In this document: positions 1 through 9,013 of the stretch, piece by piece
How the letters are laid out: every line of letters starts with the position of its first letter
Position numbering within the stretch: position 1 is the first letter of the stretch
Assembly (NCBI RefSeq): GCF_000765825.2
Contig: NZ_JRPE02000010.1
Location: forward strand, 30,215-94,214
DNA length: 64,000 bases
Direction of reading: 5' to 3'
DNA from: Helicobacter magdeburgensis
GTDB lineage: Bacteria; Campylobacterota; Campylobacteria; Campylobacterales; Helicobacteraceae
The notes under the pieces: model-generated
Database searches by the model: none
Told to the model about the DNA's origin: nothing
The model's input: the letters and a program-made list of their open reading frames with translations, nothing else
Made by a program: the position numbers and the translations under genes

Positions 1-1
1 A

Positions 2-361
2 AATAGGATAAAGATTCTAAGAAAAGGCAGGGATAAAATCGCCCTTGTGCTATGTGAGTATGTGGGGAATATTATAGAGCATAGTATTTTGTGCTTATCT
101 AAAACACAGCTTTATAATGGATATAAAAACAATATGAAAGCCAGAAAAAAATATATAGAATGTGTGCTAAAAGTTAGAGCGACACATTTTATTTTGGAAT
201 CTTGCTATCCATTTATCTCAAGGTCTTGCTACAAAAGAGATGAACTAAAAATAGGTAAAAAGGGCAAAAAGATTCTAAAACTTATGGGTGCTAAGAGTCA
301 TTATATGATAAAAAGAGTAAAGACACCCTTTGTGTATTCATCTTTGCGTGTGGAAATATAA
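2..361 (+). CDS. partial ORF of unknown function, open at left edge
   Basis: A reading frame is open from the first bases of the window to a TAA at 359-361, so this would be the last ~119 codons of a gene that starts outside. A GTG at 47 could also start it. The product is rich in Lys, Tyr and Cys, with no transmembrane segment or motif I recognise. It ends just before the short gap that carries the promoter of the next gene. The frame could also be chance, because only one side of it is visible. Confidence 0.35.
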   Translation, partial: NRIKILRKGRDKIALVLCEYVGNIIEHSILCLSKTQLYNGYKNNMKARKKYIECVLKVRATHFILESCYPFISRSCYKRDELKIGKKGKKILKLMGAKSHYMIKRVKTPFVYSSLRVEI

Positions 362-477
362 AAGGTTTTTGTGTAAGGAATCTCATCACTCTTTGCAAAT
401 ACCCTTAATCGCACAATCACAAATAGTTTAGGATATTTATTCCTAGCCTTATTTAATCTCTTAAAAATAAACTCTGC

Positions 478-483
478 TATAAT
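478..483 (+). promoter_or_regulatory. sigma-70 type -10 box for the lgt operon
   Basis: TATAAT preceded by TGC (an extended -10) lies about 25 bases before the ATG at 508. AAAAGGAGTG provides the ribosome binding site in between. The upstream DNA is T/A-rich, as is usual for Helicobacter promoters, which often lack a good -35. Confidence 0.6.
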
Positions 484-507
484 CACGCCTTGTAAAAAAG
501 GAGTGAT

Positions 508-828
508 ATGGCGTTGCATCTTGAAACAATCAATGACTTACAAATGGTGCGTAGCACAGGAAAGCTTAAGACTTATGATGCGTTTTTAGGCTTTAAAATT
601 GAGCTAGAAAATCTTTTGCCAGAGATTCTGCTTAGTGCTGAAAGTATTTTAAGAATCTATTTTGTTCAAGCTTACCCGATTAATTCTTATGTGCTTGGGT
701 TTTTATTTAAACTAAGAAGTGTGGATAGGATACCCATAGAGATTATTGTTGATGACTTGCGATTATTTATGTTTTTTGAAGAAATTGATATGGTCGATGA
801 GTTTAAGATTAAGATTATGGAGGCGTAA
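508..828 (+). CDS. conserved hypothetical protein upstream of lgt
   Basis: 106 residues, starting at an ATG with a strong AAGGAG site. The C-terminal half is hydrophobic and acidic (IEIIVDDLRLFMFFEE), but I see no convincing membrane helix and no known domain. Its stop TAA shares a base with the ATG of lgt (TAATG), so the two are almost certainly translationally coupled and in one operon. I do not recognise a function. A small soluble accessory protein is as much as can be said. Confidence 0.7.
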   Translation: MALHLETINDLQMVRSTGKLKTYDAFLGFKIELENLLPEILLSAESILRIYFVQAYPINSYVLGFLFKLRSVDRIPIEIIVDDLRLFMFFEEIDMVDEFKIKIMEA

Positions 829-1718
829 TGCAAGAGTATAGCACTTGGAATAGAATCTATGAGTATATTGACCCCATAGCCTTTGAGCTTTTTGGCATAA
901 ATGTGCATTGGTATGGCATTATGTATGTGGGAGCAATGCTTATAGCTTTGCTTATTGCTAAGGCATTTGTGAAGTATAACAATACACGCTTTCCTATTAC
1001 GCAAGAGAGCTTAGATTCATTTTTTATTTGGGTAGAGATTGGCGTAATTTTAGGCGGGAGATTGGGCTATGTGCTGATTTACTCTCCGCACAGGTGGGAA
1101 TACCTTACACAACCTTGGGAGATTTTTAACCCCTACTACAATGGCGTTTTTGTCGGTATCAGTGGCTTTAGCTATCACGGAGCGATGTTTGGATTCTTAC
1201 TTGCTTCATTGCTGTTTTGTTGTGTTAAAAAGCTTTCATTTTGGATATTTATGGATTTATCGGCTATTTCCATTCCATTAGGCTATGTGTTTGGACGCTT
1301 GGGGAATTTCTTTAATCACGAGTTATTTGGGCGTTTGGTAGATGAGAGTGAGTTTGGCAGAAGCATAGGCATACTTGTTAATGGTGAGTTGCGTTACCCT
1401 AGTCAGCTTTTTGAAGCATTTATGGAGGGCATTGTTGTCTTTATGCTTTTGCTTATGGTTTGGCGATATGCTAAAAAACCGGGCAGTTTGATTGTAGCGT
1501 ATGGATTTTTCTATGCCATAGCACGATTTGTATGTGAGTATTATAGAGAGGCAGATTCACAGCTTGGTTATTATGCTTTTGGGCTGTCAATGGGGCAGAT
1601 TCTAAGCGGTGTAATGCTCCTTGTCAGTGTGATTTTAGCCTTTGTAGTGTTTGCTCAAAATACAGATTCTAAACTCACTACCGCTACACTCAATAAGCAT
1701 AAAAGGAGAAAAAAATGA
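828..1718 (+). CDS. lgt: prolipoprotein diacylglyceryl transferase Lgt
   Basis: Lgt is the inner-membrane enzyme that transfers a diacylglyceryl group from phosphatidylglycerol to the lipobox cysteine of prolipoproteins, the first step of lipoprotein maturation. The 296-residue product has about seven hydrophobic segments. HGAMFG at about 117-122 corresponds to the essential His-Gly region, and GRLGNFFNHELFGR at about 156-169 is the family signature. Length is normal. The ATG overlaps the stop of the preceding gene. The following SMR gene begins inside its last codons (4-bp ATGA overlap at 1715), so the genes are co-transcribed. Putative substrates in this window are the RND adaptor at 35992 and the Sel1 protein at 51451. 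Confidence 0.96.
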   Translation: MQEYSTWNRIYEYIDPIAFELFGINVHWYGIMYVGAMLIALLIAKAFVKYNNTRFPITQESLDSFFIWVEIGVILGGRLGYVLIYSPHRWEYLTQPWEIFNPYYNGVFVGISGFSYHGAMFGFLLASLLFCCVKKLSFWIFMDLSAISIPLGYVFGRLGNFFNHELFGRLVDESEFGRSIGILVNGELRYPSQLFEAFMEGIVVFMLLLMVWRYAKKPGSLIVAYGFFYAIARFVCEYYREADSQLGYYAFGLSMGQILSGVMLLVSVILAFVVFAQNTDSKLTTATLNKHKRRKK

Positions 1719-2140
1719 GTTTCAAAAAAGCCTATATTTTGCTGACTTTTGCGATTTTAACCGAAGTGTTAGCTACGAGCTTTATGAAAGTTGGAGATGA
1801 ATCTGGCAATAGAATCTTTGGCTTTGTAGCGATGTATGCACTGCTTGTGCTTTCATATTACTTTATGGCTCTTTCGCTTAAAAGATTGTCTATTAGTGTG
1901 GCGTATGCGTTATGGGAAGTTTTGGGCGTGCTGTGTGTGGTATGTATAGGGATTTTCTACTTTGGGGAAAGTCTCAAATGGCAGGAGTATTTAGGTATTT
2001 GTCTTTCACTCTGTGGCATTGCCCTTATTAATATTGCGGAGCTAAGAAATGCTAAAGCCCACGAAGATTCTACAGATTCTGTGGCTGCTAAAAATTCTAC
2101 AACGGCTAGAGATTCACAAGATAATGGGGGTGAAAAATGA
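1715..2140 (+). CDS. SMR-family transporter subunit, MdtJ-like
   Basis: 141 residues with four predicted membrane helices, of the small multidrug resistance family. The conserved membrane glutamate is present at Glu17 (ILTEVLATSFMK), and the second-helix region contains SVAYALWE, as in MdtJ and EmrE. The C-terminal tail after residue ~110 is a hydrophilic Asp/Ser/Thr-rich extension that normal SMR proteins (105-120 aa) lack. It overlaps lgt by 4 bp and the next SMR gene by 4 bp, so the two SMR proteins are probably made in equal amounts and form a heterodimer like MdtJI (polyamine export) or YkkCD. The substrate is not known. Confidence 0.88.
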   Translation: MSFKKAYILLTFAILTEVLATSFMKVGDESGNRIFGFVAMYALLVLSYYFMALSLKRLSISVAYALWEVLGVLCVVCIGIFYFGESLKWQEYLGICLSLCGIALINIAELRNAKAHEDSTDSVAAKNSTTARDSQDNGGEK

Positions 2141-2478
2141 CTTGGCTCTTTAGCACAAAAGAGGGTGCGTTGGTGTTTGTGCTTGTAGCAGCACTGCTTG
2201 ATATTGTGGCAAATTTGTTTTTAAAAAAGTCAAATAGCTTCACACATAAAGGCTATGCGATTGCCTGTGTAGTGATGGTGTGGGTGGCTTTTAGTGCGTT
2301 AGCTGTGGCGATACAGATTCTGCCTTTAAGCACAGCGTATGCGACTTGGGGGGCTGTTGGCATTATTGGCACAGCCCTTGGAGGCTATATATTTTTTAAA
2401 GAGAATCTCGGCACACTTGGCTACATAGGCATTGCTATGGTTGTATGTGCGGTGGTGCTATTAAATTGGGGCGATTAG
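2137..2478 (+). CDS. SMR-family transporter subunit, MdtI-like, with Asp in place of the membrane Glu
   Basis: 113 residues and four membrane helices. STAYATWGAVG and the LLDIVANLFLKKSN segment resemble MdtI. The position that is glutamate in nearly all SMR proteins is aspartate here (Asp22). Aspartate still provides a carboxylate for proton coupling, but with a different reach and pKa. The pairing with the upstream subunit, which keeps its Glu, suggests an asymmetric heterodimer. It is translated from an ATG overlapping the upstream stop. Heterodimer and polyamine-type substrate are inferred from family resemblance. Confidence 0.87.
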   Translation: MTWLFSTKEGALVFVLVAALLDIVANLFLKKSNSFTHKGYAIACVVMVWVAFSALAVAIQILPLSTAYATWGAVGIIGTALGGYIFFKENLGTLGYIGIAMVVCAVVLLNWGD

Positions 2479-2499
2479 AATCTGCCAAAAAGGATAAAA

Positions 2500-3294
2500 A
2501 TGCTAGAAAAAAAGATGAGTATTACAGATTTACAAGCAAAAAAGGGTGTAGAGAAAATTACGGCAATTACGGCTTATGATGCGTTAATGGCGGAGATTTT
2601 TGATGCTGAAGTTGATGTGATTTTGGTGGGCGATAGTTTGAAAATGAGCTTTGGTGGGGAGAATGAGACATTAGGAGCGAGTATGGAAGAAATGCTCTAT
2701 CACACAAAGGCAGTTTGCAGGGGTGTGAAGCACTCTTTTGTCCTAGCGGATATGCCCTTTGGGAGCTATGCTACGCAAAAACTTGCCCTTAAAAATGCGT
2801 TAAGATTCTATAAAAACACCGCCGCTGATGCCATTAAACTTGAAGTGGATATACAAAAATTGCCTATTGTTAGGGCGTTGTGTGAAGAGGGCATTGCCGT
2901 TGTGGCACATATTGGGCTAAAGCCGCAATTTGCTCGTTTTGATGGGGGATTCAAAGTCAAAGGCAAGAGTGAAAAAGAAGCTCAAGAGCTGCTAGAATGT
3001 GCCTTAGCAATGCAGGAAGCTGGGGTTTGCTCCGTGCTGATTGAAGGGGTAAAATCACAAGTGGCAGAAAAAATCACAAAGGCTTTATCTGTGCCTACCA
3101 TTGGCATAGGGGCGGGGAATGCGTGTGATGGGCAGATTCTAGTGTGGAGCGATGCTTTTGGCTTTTTTTCAGCTTTTAAGCCAAAGTTTGTGCGGACATA
3201 TTGTGATGGCAGAGCAATGCTAAAAGAAGCCATAAGAGCCTACGCTAAAGATGTCAAATCCCTGCAATTCCCTAATGAAAATGAAAGCTACTAA
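2500..3294 (+). CDS. panB: 3-methyl-2-oxobutanoate hydroxymethyltransferase PanB
   Basis: PanB adds a hydroxymethyl group from methylene-tetrahydrofolate to 2-oxoisovalerate, giving ketopantoate, the first committed step to pantothenate and coenzyme A. The 264-residue product has the expected length and motifs. ITAYDA at about 23-28 and VGDSLKM at about 43-49 lie in the active site. Asp45 and Asp84 are the magnesium ligands, Lys113 contacts the substrate, and Glu182 (IEGV) is the catalytic base equivalent. AGGATAAAAATG gives the start. It lies 21 bases after the SMR pair and 8 bases before ruvB, in one apparent operon. Confidence 0.96.
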   Translation: MLEKKMSITDLQAKKGVEKITAITAYDALMAEIFDAEVDVILVGDSLKMSFGGENETLGASMEEMLYHTKAVCRGVKHSFVLADMPFGSYATQKLALKNALRFYKNTAADAIKLEVDIQKLPIVRALCEEGIAVVAHIGLKPQFARFDGGFKVKGKSEKEAQELLECALAMQEAGVCSVLIEGVKSQVAEKITKALSVPTIGIGAGNACDGQILVWSDAFGFFSAFKPKFVRTYCDGRAMLKEAIRAYAKDVKSLQFPNENESY

Positions 3295-3302
3295 GGGCGA
3301 AA

Positions 3303-4355
3303 ATGGAGAAAATCACGCTAGAAAAGTCAAAAGAATCCACTGAAATAAATCGTATTGTGGAAGTTGAAAAATTCAGCTTTGAATCTAGCCAAGAGCTGTC
3401 TTTACGCCCAAGTGTTTGGGAAGAATATGTCGGACAGGAAAAGATAAAAAAGAATCTCAAAGTCTTTATAGAAGCAAGTAAAAAACGCAAGGAATGCTTA
3501 GATCATATTCTTTTTTTTGGTCCGCCCGGGCTTGGCAAAACGACACTAAGCCACATTATCGCCTATGAAATGGGCTGTAATATCAAGGTGAGTGCCGCAC
3601 CGATGATTGAAAAATCCGGTGATTTAGCAGCAATTTTAACAAATCTCAATGAGGGGGATATTTTATTTATTGATGAGATTCACCGCCTTAGCCCAGCTAT
3701 TGAAGAGATTCTCTATCCGGCAATGGAGGATTTTAGGCTTGATATTATCATAGGCTCTGGTCCTGCGGCACAAACGCTTAAGATTGATTTAGCCCCTTTT
3801 ACGCTTATTGGCGCGACAACGCGTGCGGGTATGCTTTCAAACCCTTTGCGTGATAGGTTTGGAATGAGTTTTAGACTGCAATTTTATGAGCCAAAGGAAC
3901 TTGCCCTTATCGTGCAGACTGCGGCAAAAAAGCTTTCAAAAAGCCTTTCACAAGAAGGAGCTAATGAGATTGCTAGACGCTCTAGAGGCACTCCGCGTAT
4001 TGCCTTAAGGCTTTTAAGGAGGGTAAGGGACTTTGCTGATGTGAGAGATTTTCAAAGTGAAATAGATGTGGAGTGCGTGCATTATGCATTAAATGAGCTA
4101 GGCGTTAATGAGCTAGGCTTTGATGAGCTAGATTTGCGTTATTTAGCCATTTTAGCTGAATCTAGAGGTAGAGCCATTGGGCTAAATACCATAGCTGCGG
4201 CGATGAGTGAAGATGAGGCGACTATTGAAGATGTGATAGAGCCTTATTTATTGGCAAATGGGTATTTTGAACGCACGGCAAAAGGCAGAATCGCCACGCC
4301 TAAGACTTATGAGTTATTAAAGATTCCATTTATTGAGCAAAAAGGGCTGTTTTAG
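3303..4355 (+). CDS. ruvB: Holliday junction branch migration helicase RuvB
   Basis: RuvB is the AAA+ motor of the RuvABC resolvasome. The 350-residue product has Walker A GPPGLGKT at 73-80, Walker B DEIHR at 124-128, sensor-1 GATTRAG, an arginine-finger region around NPLRDRFG, and the C-terminal winged helix ([15 protein letters not shown]). There are about 25 more residues before the conserved [12 protein letters not shown] block than in many RuvB proteins. The only early ATG is the annotated one, though a GTG near residue 19 could be the true start. It follows panB closely. The next gene is separated by 200 bases. Confidence 0.96.
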   Translation: MEKITLEKSKESTEINRIVEVEKFSFESSQELSLRPSVWEEYVGQEKIKKNLKVFIEASKKRKECLDHILFFGPPGLGKTTLSHIIAYEMGCNIKVSAAPMIEKSGDLAAILTNLNEGDILFIDEIHRLSPAIEEILYPAMEDFRLDIIIGSGPAAQTLKIDLAPFTLIGATTRAGMLSNPLRDRFGMSFRLQFYEPKELALIVQTAAKKLSKSLSQEGANEIARRSRGTPRIALRLLRRVRDFADVRDFQSEIDVECVHYALNELGVNELGFDELDLRYLAILAESRGRAIGLNTIAAAMSEDEATIEDVIEPYLLANGYFERTAKGRIATPKTYELLKIPFIEQKGLF

Positions 4356-4358
4356 GGC

Positions 4359-4372
4359 GGAATAATTATTCC
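4359..4372. repeat. 14-bp perfect palindrome after ruvB
   Basis: GGAATAATTATTCC lies 3 bases after the ruvB stop codon. It is a perfect palindrome whose core resembles the AATAAT/ATTATT halves of Helicobacter Fur boxes, although the usual central spacer base is missing. It is not followed by a T-run, so it is a poor terminator. Confidence 0.4.
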
Positions 4373-4413
4373 TACAACTTAAAATGTTTCATTTCGTGTG
4401 TAAAAAAAGGGCG

Positions 4414-4426
4414 TTTTTTTTTTTTT
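4414..4426 (+). repeat. homopolymeric T13 tract upstream of a chemoreceptor promoter
   Basis: Thirteen consecutive T residues lie about 40-50 bases upstream of the likely -10 box TACAAT (4465-4470) of the following chemoreceptor. In Helicobacter, T tracts of this length in front of promoters are known to vary by slipped-strand mispairing and to tune transcription. Confidence 0.6.
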
Positions 4427-4464
4427 GTAGTGGGCTTTAGCTTGATTTTGCCAAAAAAATACAT

Positions 4465-4470
4465 TACAAT
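4465..4470 (+). promoter_or_regulatory. probable -10 box for the chemoreceptor gene
   Basis: TACAAT lies 86 bases before the TTG start at 4556, in an A/T-rich setting. No clear -35 box is visible. Confidence 0.4.
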
Positions 4471-4555
4471 ATGTGGGAGTTTATTGTAAAGTTGAAAATA
4501 TTGCTTCAATGTCTCACAAAAACGGATTTAATCCATAATTTTCAAGGAGTGTATT

Positions 4556-6651
4556 TTGTTGTCTTACATTCGCAATTTGAGTATTGGTAATAAAATCAGT
4601 GGGCTTTTGACACTGATTTTATTAGTTGGTAATGTTGGTGTGGCGGTGCTTGTCTCAAGTAACATTGAAGATAGTATGGTGAAAGAAGCAAAGAAATTTT
4701 TATATGCAAGTGCCTTTAATGATGCTCGTGCTGTGGAGGCGCGCTTTAGCGTAGCTGGAGCTGGACTTGAAGCGGTGGCAAAAGCCGCAGGTGCAAATCT
4801 AAGACGCAATGCAAGTGCGATGTCTTCTGTGGCATTAAGCAAATTGCTTGAATATGTTGTAGATTATGATCCAACTATGGTGGCAACATATATTAAGATT
4901 GATCATCCTGCATATGATGAACGCACAAGGGCTGGATTTGTGCTTGTTGATGATGACCCTGATGAGCACGATTCTGGCGTAAGGATAGCTTCACTGAATG
5001 ATATAAAGACAAAAGATGGCAAGAATCTTGTAGATGGCTTTGCGAATGTGCCTGCAATTAAGACCGGGACAGAGGAGATTATGCTCTCTAACCCCACAAC
5101 AATCGTGTATGAGAAGCAAGAAATTAAAGCAATCAGTATTGCCTTTCCTGTATATAACGAAGGGCAACGCGTAGGGGTTGTGGGAGCTATCATCAATATG
5201 AGCTAAGCGATGAGATTCTAGCAAAGAATACTAATCCATTTGAACACTCTGTGCGACTGTTTCTTGGAGATGATGGGCTTTTGACAATGTATTATGAGGA
5301 AGATAAGATAGGCGCGAAGCTATTAGATATTAATAATACAGAGGGTGTGAAAAAGGCTGTTGAATTGCAAGCAACGCATAAGCTTGGAAGCGATATTGTT
5401 GAGACGACTTCAAGGGCTGGATACAAGGGAATGGCTGCTATCTACAATTTTGAAATTTGGGATGGTGTGTATTGGACGATGTTTAACTTTGCTCCTTATG
5501 ATGAGTTGCTTGCGGAGTTGCGTTTTGTTGAGAAAAGCATTATTATCGTCTTGCTTGTTGTTATGGTGCTTGTGAATCTTGTGGTGATTGGTTATGTGAA
5601 GTTCTATATCCAAAGAGATATTGAAAAAATCTATGAGGGCTTGAAAGGTTTCTTTAGATTCTTAAAACGCGAAACCAATGATGTTGAACGCATTGATATA
5701 AATAAGACTGATGAGCTAGGACGAATGGCAAAACGCATTAATGACGCCGTTGAGGATATTAAGGAGCATACGCGTATTGACAACATTGCTATTGAACAAG
5801 CCATAGAATCTGTGCATAAGGTTGAGATGGGCGATTTAAGTGTAAGGCTGAATGCTAAACCAAACAATCCGCAGCTTATCAAACTCCAAGAGATTCTTAA
5901 TGAACTCCTTGATGTTTTACAAAGACGAGTAGGGACGGATATGAATCTTATCCACGACATTTTTGAGCAGTATAAGACGCTTGATTTTACAAACTCTATC
6001 CCAGATGCTAGGGGTAATGTTGAAATTACAGCAAATGTGTTGGGTCAAGAGATTGCACAAATGCTACGCGTTTCAAGTGGCTTTGCTCAAACACTTGCAC
6101 AAAGGGCAAGTGAGCTAGAAGAGGCGGTTTCACACCTTACACAAGGCTCTACTTCACAGGCTAGTAGCTTGGAGCAAACAGCAAGTGCAATTGAAGAGAT
6201 TACTTCATCAATGCAGAGTATGCGTGAGCGAACAGCTGAAGTGGTTTCGCAAGGCGATGATATTAAAAATGTCATTGGTATTATCCGTGATATTGCCGAT
6301 CAAATTAATCTCCTCGCACTTAATGCCGCTATTGAAGCAGCTCGTGCAGGAGAACACGGCAGAGGCTTTGCAGTCGTTGCCGATGAAGTAAGAAAACTTG
6401 CTGAAAGGACACAAAAATCTTTAGGCGAGATTGAGGCAAATACAAATCTCTTAGTGCAAAGCATTAATGAAATGGCAGATTCTATTAATGAGCAAACGCT
6501 TGGCATTACACAGATTAATGAAGCGGTAATTAGCCTTGAGAGTGTAACGCATAAGAATGTTGAGGTTGCTCAACACGCTGAAGGCATTTCTAAGGCTGTT
6601 GATGATATAGCTGGACAAATTCTAGAAGATGTGAAGAAAAAGAAATTTTAA
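4556..6651 (+). pseudogene. methyl-accepting chemotaxis protein interrupted by a frameshift near 5204
   Basis: A receptor of about 698 residues split into two frames. The first frame runs from a TTG at 4556 (AAGGAG six bases before) to a TAA at 5204-5206. It encodes a membrane segment at ~11-33 and most of a periplasmic dCache sensor. The second frame continues the sensor at once ([19 protein letters not shown]), then a second membrane segment, a HAMP-like region and the cytoplasmic signalling coiled coil with the hairpin tip [20 protein letters not shown]. It ends in KKKKF and has no CheR/CheB pentapeptide. Restoring one base (or a four-base unit) between ATGAG and CTAAGC at about 5200-5206 joins the halves perfectly. 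Real lesion, phase variation and sequencing error cannot be told apart from one sequence. Confidence 0.85.
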
Positions 6652-6657
6652 CATTAC

Positions 6658-6700
6658 ACAGCAAGCAAGATAATCCCTTGCTTGCTGTAAATCTCTTTTA
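6658..6700 (+). terminator. stem-loop after the chemoreceptor gene
   Basis: A 12-bp perfect stem, ACAGCAAGCAAG / CTTGCTTGCTGT (6658-6669 with 6677-6688), with a 7-base loop, starts 6 bases after the receptor stop codon. The following DNA (AAATCTCTTTTA) is T-rich. It is a likely factor-independent terminator. Confidence 0.7.
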
Positions 6701-6802
6701 GAATCTTTAACTCCATTGACAAAGCAAAAATTAATCTTTTATAGAAGCTAAAATGTTGCTTGTTGTTTTGAAGCATTTTGTGGGTATCGCTAAATATTGT
6801 GC

Positions 6803-6840
6803 TATTTTTTAGAATCTGTTAGGCTAGATTCTAAAAAATA
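6803..6840. repeat. 15-bp perfect inverted repeat between convergent genes
   Basis: TATTTTTTAGAATCT (6803-6817) and its exact reverse complement (6826-6840) enclose an 8-base loop. It sits between the ends of the chemoreceptor and the convergent DAHP synthase gene, so a bidirectional termination role is plausible. However, the T-run is on the 5' side of the stem on both strands, unlike a standard terminator. Both arms contain the AGAATCT heptamer that is common across this window. Confidence 0.5.
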
Positions 6841-6863
6841 CTTGAAGGAAATACAAAAAAGCA

Positions 6864-8204
6864 CTAGCGGTTTTTAATCATATCCGCTATGAGAAATGCC
6901 ATCTCAATGGCTTGTGTAGCATTAAGGCGTGGGTCGCATTGTGTGTTATAGTTACACGCTAGTCCATCTTCGGTGATAGCTTGTGAGCCACCAACACATT
7001 CTGTAACATCAGCTCCCGTCATCTCCAAATGCACCCCACCCGCATAACTTCCACAGGCTTTATGAATCTCAAAAAAGCTCTTCACTTCACTTAGCACACT
7101 ATCAAACACGCGCGTTTTGTAGCCATTGTTTGCCTTGATTGTGTTGCCGTGCATTGGATCGCAACTCCATAGAATCTCACGCCCTTCTTTATTGATAGAT
7201 TCTAATAATGCGGGGAAGTTTTTCTTAATGCTTTCAGCCCCCATACGCACGATGAGATTAAGCCTACCGCTTTGATTGTGCGGATTGAGTTTATCGCAGA
7301 TTCCCATAATGTCTTCCTTAGTCGCATTTGGTCCAATCTTCACGCCCACAGGATTCTTAACCCCTCGCAAAAATTCAATATGCGCCTCATCAAGCCCCCT
7401 TGTGCGTTCGCCTATCCATAGCATATGTGCCGAGCAGTCATACCACTCTCCACTTAGAGAATCTTCGCGGCAAAGCTGTTCTTCATAATTTAGCACAAGG
7501 GCTTCGTGTGAGGTGTAAAACTCCGTTTCACGCAAGGTCGGCAAGTCTTTGGAGTTAATCCCACAGGCTTTCATAAAATCAAGGGCTTGAGTAATGGCAC
7601 AGGCAAGTTCCTCATACTTCTGCCCAAAGGCATTATTTTTTACAAAGCTAAGATTCCATTTATGCACTTGATTTAAATCCGCAAAGCCCCCTTGTGCAAA
7701 CGCACGCAAAAGATTGAGTGTCGCCGCACTTTGATTATAGGCTTGAATTAAGCGATTTGGGTCGTGCTCCCTTGCTTTAGAATCAAACTCCATACCATTA
7801 ATCATATCGCCGCGGTAGCTTGGCAGACTGACTTCATTTTGAATCTCATAATCACTTGAGCGAGGTTTAGCAAACTGCCCGGCTATGCGTCCTACCTTAA
7901 CAATGGGGCAAGATGCACCAAAGGTCAAAATCGCCCCCATTTGGATAATCACTTTAAATAAATCGCGGATATTGATTGCATTAAATTGTGAAAAACTCTC
8001 CGCACAATCGCCCCCTTGTAATAAAAACGCCTCTCCCCTACAAGCTTGAGCTAATCGCTCTTGCAACGCCCTAGCTTCACCGGCAAATACTAGCGGTGGA
8101 TAGGATTTGAGCTGCGATTCCACAGATTCTAAAAGTTTTGTGTCTTTGTAGGTTGGGTGCTGTTTGATTGGCTTATCACGCCAACTTTTTGTATGCCATT
8201 GCAT
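6864..8204 (-). CDS. 3-deoxy-7-phosphoheptulonate synthase, class II (plant type)
   Basis: This enzyme condenses phosphoenolpyruvate with erythrose 4-phosphate to DAHP, the entry step of the shikimate pathway. The 446-residue product starts [12 protein letters not shown] and carries the class II blocks [36 protein letters not shown], the metal-binding MEMT-like [13 protein letters not shown] and [11 protein letters not shown]. pylori also uses a class II enzyme (HP0134). ATG is preceded by AAGGAG. It is monocistronic on the minus strand with its own promoter upstream (8233-8238). Confidence 0.95.
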   Translation of the reverse strand: MQWHTKSWRDKPIKQHPTYKDTKLLESVESQLKSYPPLVFAGEARALQERLAQACRGEAFLLQGGDCAESFSQFNAINIRDLFKVIIQMGAILTFGASCPIVKVGRIAGQFAKPRSSDYEIQNEVSLPSYRGDMINGMEFDSKAREHDPNRLIQAYNQSAATLNLLRAFAQGGFADLNQVHKWNLSFVKNNAFGQKYEELACAITQALDFMKACGINSKDLPTLRETEFYTSHEALVLNYEEQLCREDSLSGEWYDCSAHMLWIGERTRGLDEAHIEFLRGVKNPVGVKIGPNATKEDIMGICDKLNPHNQSGRLNLIVRMGAESIKKNFPALLESINKEGREILWSCDPMHGNTIKANNGYKTRVFDSVLSEVKSFFEIHKACGSYAGGVHLEMTGADVTECVGGSQAITEDGLACNYNTQCDPRLNATQAIEMAFLIADMIKNR

Positions 8205-8232
8205 AGATTCTCCTTGTTTAAATTAAAATCAC

Positions 8233-8238
8233 ATTGTA
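8233..8238 (-). promoter_or_regulatory. -10 box for the DAHP synthase gene
   Basis: On the minus strand, TACAAT preceded by AGC lies about 29 bases upstream of the ATG at 8204, in the 53-base gap between this gene and the upstream SDR gene. Confidence 0.5.
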
Positions 8239-8257
8239 GCTAAGCGGATTAAACTTA

Positions 8258-9013
8258 TTAAACTTTAGCCTTTTTACACACATTAAGGGCAGCAGGAGCT
8301 TGTGTGGTGGGCATTAGCTCTAAGCGATTAATGTTTATATGTTGTGGCAGGGAAGCTACCCAAAACACGCTTTGCGCGATATCTTCAGGCATAAGTGGCG
8401 TTGTGCCTTCATACACACTTTGAGCTTTTTTCTCATCGCCCTTAAACCGCACATAAGAAAACTCACTTCCGCCACAAAGTCCGGGTTCAATATCACTCAC
8501 GCGGATATTTTTATCATACAAATCTGCACGGAGATTCAAGCTAAATTGCTTCACAAATGCTTTTGTTGCTCCATAGACATTGCCACCCGGATAAGGGTAG
8601 CTCCCTGCAATTGAGCCGATATTGATAATATGCCCGTGTCCTTGTGCTACCATTTGTGGTAAAAGCAAATGTGTGAGCTTCATAAGCGCTATGACATTCA
8701 CTTCTACCATACGCTCCCAATCAGCAATACTTGCCTTATCCGCACTGCTTAGCCCAAGGGCTAATCCGGCGTTATTAATAAGCACATCTATGTTTTGAAA
8801 ATCTTTAGGGAGATGTGATAAGGCTTCTGCGATAGATTGCGTATCGCACACATCGCACACTATGCTTTGGCACAGGTTTCCCAACTCTTTTTGTAAAGAA
8901 TCTAGCCTTTCCTTTCTTCGTGCAAGAATGATGACTTTGTGGTTATTTTGAGTGAAGATTCTAGCTATGGCTGCTCCAAAGCCCGAAGATGCCCCTGTGA
9001 TAAGTGCTGTCAT
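8258..9013 (-). CDS. short-chain dehydrogenase/reductase (YdfG-like)
   Basis: A 251-residue classical SDR. TGASSGFG at 6-13 is the NADP-binding glycine motif and ARR at ~31-33 suggests NADP preference. NNAG is at 80-83. The catalytic triad is Ser134 in NIGSIAGSYPYP, Tyr147 and Lys151 (YGATK). IEPGLCGGSEF follows, as in the YdfG group of 3-hydroxy-acid (serine/allo-threonine) dehydrogenases. The substrate here is not certain. Its ATG overlaps the TGA of the upstream CvfB-like gene (ATGA at 9010-9013), so the two are co-translated. Confidence 0.88.
   Translation of the reverse strand: MTALITGASSGFGAAIARIFTQNNHKVIILARRKERLDSLQKELGNLCQSIVCDVCDTQSIAEALSHLPKDFQNIDVLINNAGLALGLSSADKASIADWERMVEVNVIALMKLTHLLLPQMVAQGHGHIINIGSIAGSYPYPGGNVYGATKAFVKQFSLNLRADLYDKNIRVSDIEPGLCGGSEFSYVRFKGDEKKAQSVYEGTTPLMPEDIAQSVFWVASLPQHININRLELMPTTQAPAALNVCKKAKV

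Noticed and set aside
301..519. 72-codon minus-strand ORF near the left edge
   Set aside because: It overlaps the promoter and start of the lgt operon, with no ribosome site or recognisable domain.
6803..6840. Standard rho-independent terminator for the DAHP synthase gene
   Set aside because: The T-run is on the wrong side of the stem on both strands; listed only as an inverted repeat.
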